In this document: positions 62,065 through 64,000 of the stretch, one piece after another
Position numbering within the stretch: the first letter of the stretch is position 1
Layout of the letters: every line of letters begins with the position of its first letter
Source: Daphnia carinata
Taxonomy: Eukaryota > Arthropoda > Branchiopoda > Diplostraca > Daphniidae
DNA length: 64,000 nucleotides
Assembly (NCBI RefSeq): GCF_022539665.2
Contig: NC_081333.1
Location: forward strand, 13,080,971 to 13,144,970
Reading direction: 5' to 3'
Program-made: the position numbers and the translations under genes
Notes under the pieces: model-generated
What the model was told of the DNA's origin: nothing
Database searches by the model: none
What the model saw: only the letters and a program-made list of their open reading frames with translations

Positions 62065-63763
62065 ATGAGTGAAGAAATCAAGACCCTGAGTGATAAACAA
62101 CTTTTTTGGAAAACCCTTTTTGAAACCAGAAAATTGGCTGCCCAGCTGAGCTCCATGGTGACGAGTCACGTTAATGGCGTCACCTACGATGACTTGCCCC
62201 AGTATGGAAACGTACACGTCGTGGCTCAATCTGGCTCAAATTTAGGTGACAATTTCCAGAGCGACACGTTCATTGTGACTGCACGGCTGTTGCAAGGCCA
62301 ACACTTGAGTACTTTCATCAAGGTATTGATTTCCCTATGCACTTGCCATTTCGAAAGTTCACGTTTTGGTTTCAACAGGTACTGCCATCGAATTCCTTTC
62401 TGCGTCAAGCTGTGGACGAGTCTCGTGTCCATCAACGCGAAATCAACTTGTACCAACATTTTTTCGCTCTCCTGCGAGAGATGCATGCCGACCAACCGAT
62501 TCCATTGGACATCCCAGATTGTTACTACACCCATCTGGAGGAAGTTGTCAAGGGCGAGACGGACGGATCGAGTACTAGCATCGTACTTGAAGACTTGAAA
62601 ACAGAGAATTATCGCATGGTAGATATTACAGGAGGACTTGATTATCGTCATTGCCACATGGCTCTGACATCGCTAGCTCATTATCACGCCCAAACGCTAA
62701 ATGCATTGAGAACTTGGAAAGACTTGTCCACAGGAGAGTTATCCAAGGTGCCACCTGCAGCAAAATTTCTTTTTGATGAAATGTCCATGTTTGACATGGG
62801 TATCACCCATGCCCTTCAGAATTTTGCCACCACTGTCGTCGATTTTGCCAAACCAGTTAACCGACCTGATGTAAGTATAGCTATTTGTTTAGATATTTTT
62901 AGTATTTGACTGTGCTTAGCCATTTTGTTTTACAGCTCCATTGTTGTTCAATCATTACCAGTTAGTCGAATGGTTGACGGATCTTCAGCAACGGCTACCG
63001 GAGATCATGTTAGTCGACAATTTGGAGACCAGTGGTCCATTGGCTTGCATTCTTCACGGAGAACAACAACATGCTGTTCAAATACGCAGAGCAGACGGAT
63101 CGCCCCGAAGATAGGACAACGAACGAAACTGCATCCGCAAACATTCCTGTTTCGTTGAAAATGCTCGACTTTCAGCAATCGAGGATAGGCCACCCACTCA
63201 GCGACGTCCTTTACTTCATGTACACGAGCATAACGCCAGAATAGAGGGAGCAACACATGCTCGTTTTGCTTCGTCATTATTTCGATACGTTGACGACTGA
63301 TTTGCTATTTCTCGGCGTTTCATTGGACAACTACACGTGGGAAAATTTTATGGAAGACTACAAAAATAAGGTCCTTGATGTGGATGTTTGCTGGTGTATT
63401 GATGATTACCATGACCCAAAACAAGCAAGCCGCTTCCACTTTACAAGACATGGCTGAAGCAGAACAAAAGAAAGATCCAACATCAGGTACAAGAAAATCG
63501 TTCCTTAAAATATGATTACTATTGTAATTATGATAACAATTGGTATTGGTGGCTGTTTGATTATTATATTTCTATACAGTTCATATTTTGGCCAACGTGG
63601 AGATACGGACGTGGAACCGGTGAAGGGCGAAAGTGGATTGAGCCTCGAAATGGAGGAAAAGATGAAGAACATGATGGCGACTCAGGCATTGCGTGCTAGT
63701 TCGGCTTTGTCGGACCGAATCCTTAAACTGATCATGGAAGTGAAGGCCTTAAATGATTCATAA
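62065..63763 (+). pseudogene. EcKL E4, inactivated copy
   Basis: Exons 62065-62322, 62379-62870, 62962-63486 and 63603-63763 align with E3. Three independent lesions lie in exon 3: an 8-bp deletion just after the HG of the catalytic motif (about 63058-63065), removing the Asp-Phe-Trp part and shifting frame; a TAG where E3 has TTG (63242-63244); and a 1-bp insertion in the DYKKR region (about 63366-63372). Exons 1, 2 and 4 are still open with good splice sites, so decay is recent. An in-frame upstream ATG exists at 62032, but alignment with E3 favours 62065. Confidence 0.88.
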
Positions 63764-64000
63764 AATGCAGCAGCAGTAATCAATGCATCCTGTTTTAAAC
63801 AGGAGGTTGATTACATTCATTTAATTTATTGCCCAGTTGCTAGAACGCTTCCATACTTGTTTATGTGGAACTGCACCGGCCAACGAGTTCAAAGTGTAAC
63901 ACCAGATCGTCAAGGACAAGATGATATCGATTCCCTCTCGCCACACAAACACACCTACATGCAAAACACATTAATCACCTTGTGGTGCAATAGACAGGGA
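63764..64000. other. 3' flank of E4
   Basis: Shares a short block with the E3 3' flank (around 63900-63945 with 49455-49495). No gene. Confidence 0.5.

Overview
The window is eukaryotic DNA from an arthropod, most likely a branchiopod crustacean of the Daphnia type. The reasons are many multi-exon genes with very short introns (about 50-90 bp, GT-AG), ecdysteroid-kinase-like genes, AT-rich spacers and heavy tandem gene duplication. The organism is an inference. There are no rRNA genes, no convincing tRNA gene and no CRISPR array. A 100-N assembly gap lies at 35740-35839.

Left part (1-22.2 kb): single-copy conserved genes and one tandem pair. These are a partial CCDC102 coiled-coil gene (- strand), a CUB/LDLa transmembrane receptor like LRP12/LRP3 (+), and an F-box protein fused to an E2 ubiquitin-conjugating fold whose catalytic Cys position is Gly (-). 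Two tandem BRICHOS proproteins follow (9490-13801 and 16178-20343, +), with a shared furin site and long repeat-rich tails, then a CFAP418 (C8orf37) homologue (-). The BRICHOS pair sits in a segmental duplication whose second copy begins exactly at a relic of an ankyrin-repeat exon belonging to the kinase family found further right.

Right part (22.5-64 kb): an expanding, decaying array of two alternating families. Family K (four genes: 24503-27450 on -, then 42365-44709, 50686-53009 and 56971-59506 on +) encodes a protein kinase domain followed by 9-15 near-identical 37-residue ankyrin units. Family E (38058-39707, 40319-41927, 47482-49169, a dead copy at 62065-63763 and two fragments) encodes ecdysteroid-kinase-like (EcKL/CHK) small-molecule kinases. 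Each K gene has a conserved promoter and is followed by a conserved block of about 1.5-1.8 kb that carries, on the opposite strand, a TATA box and splice sites but no long ORF. It may be a repeated noncoding RNA gene. A fifth copy of this block runs into the assembly gap, which also cuts off the C-terminal half of a sulfite oxidase gene. One copy of the block was split by a 477-bp transposon with long inverted repeats and an 8-bp target duplication. An HP1-like chromodomain relic lies at about 29.5 kb.

The most unusual items are the kinase-ankyrin family interleaved with EcKL genes, the repeated spliced unit opposite it, the F-box/E2 fusion with a displaced cysteine, and the BRICHOS duplication.
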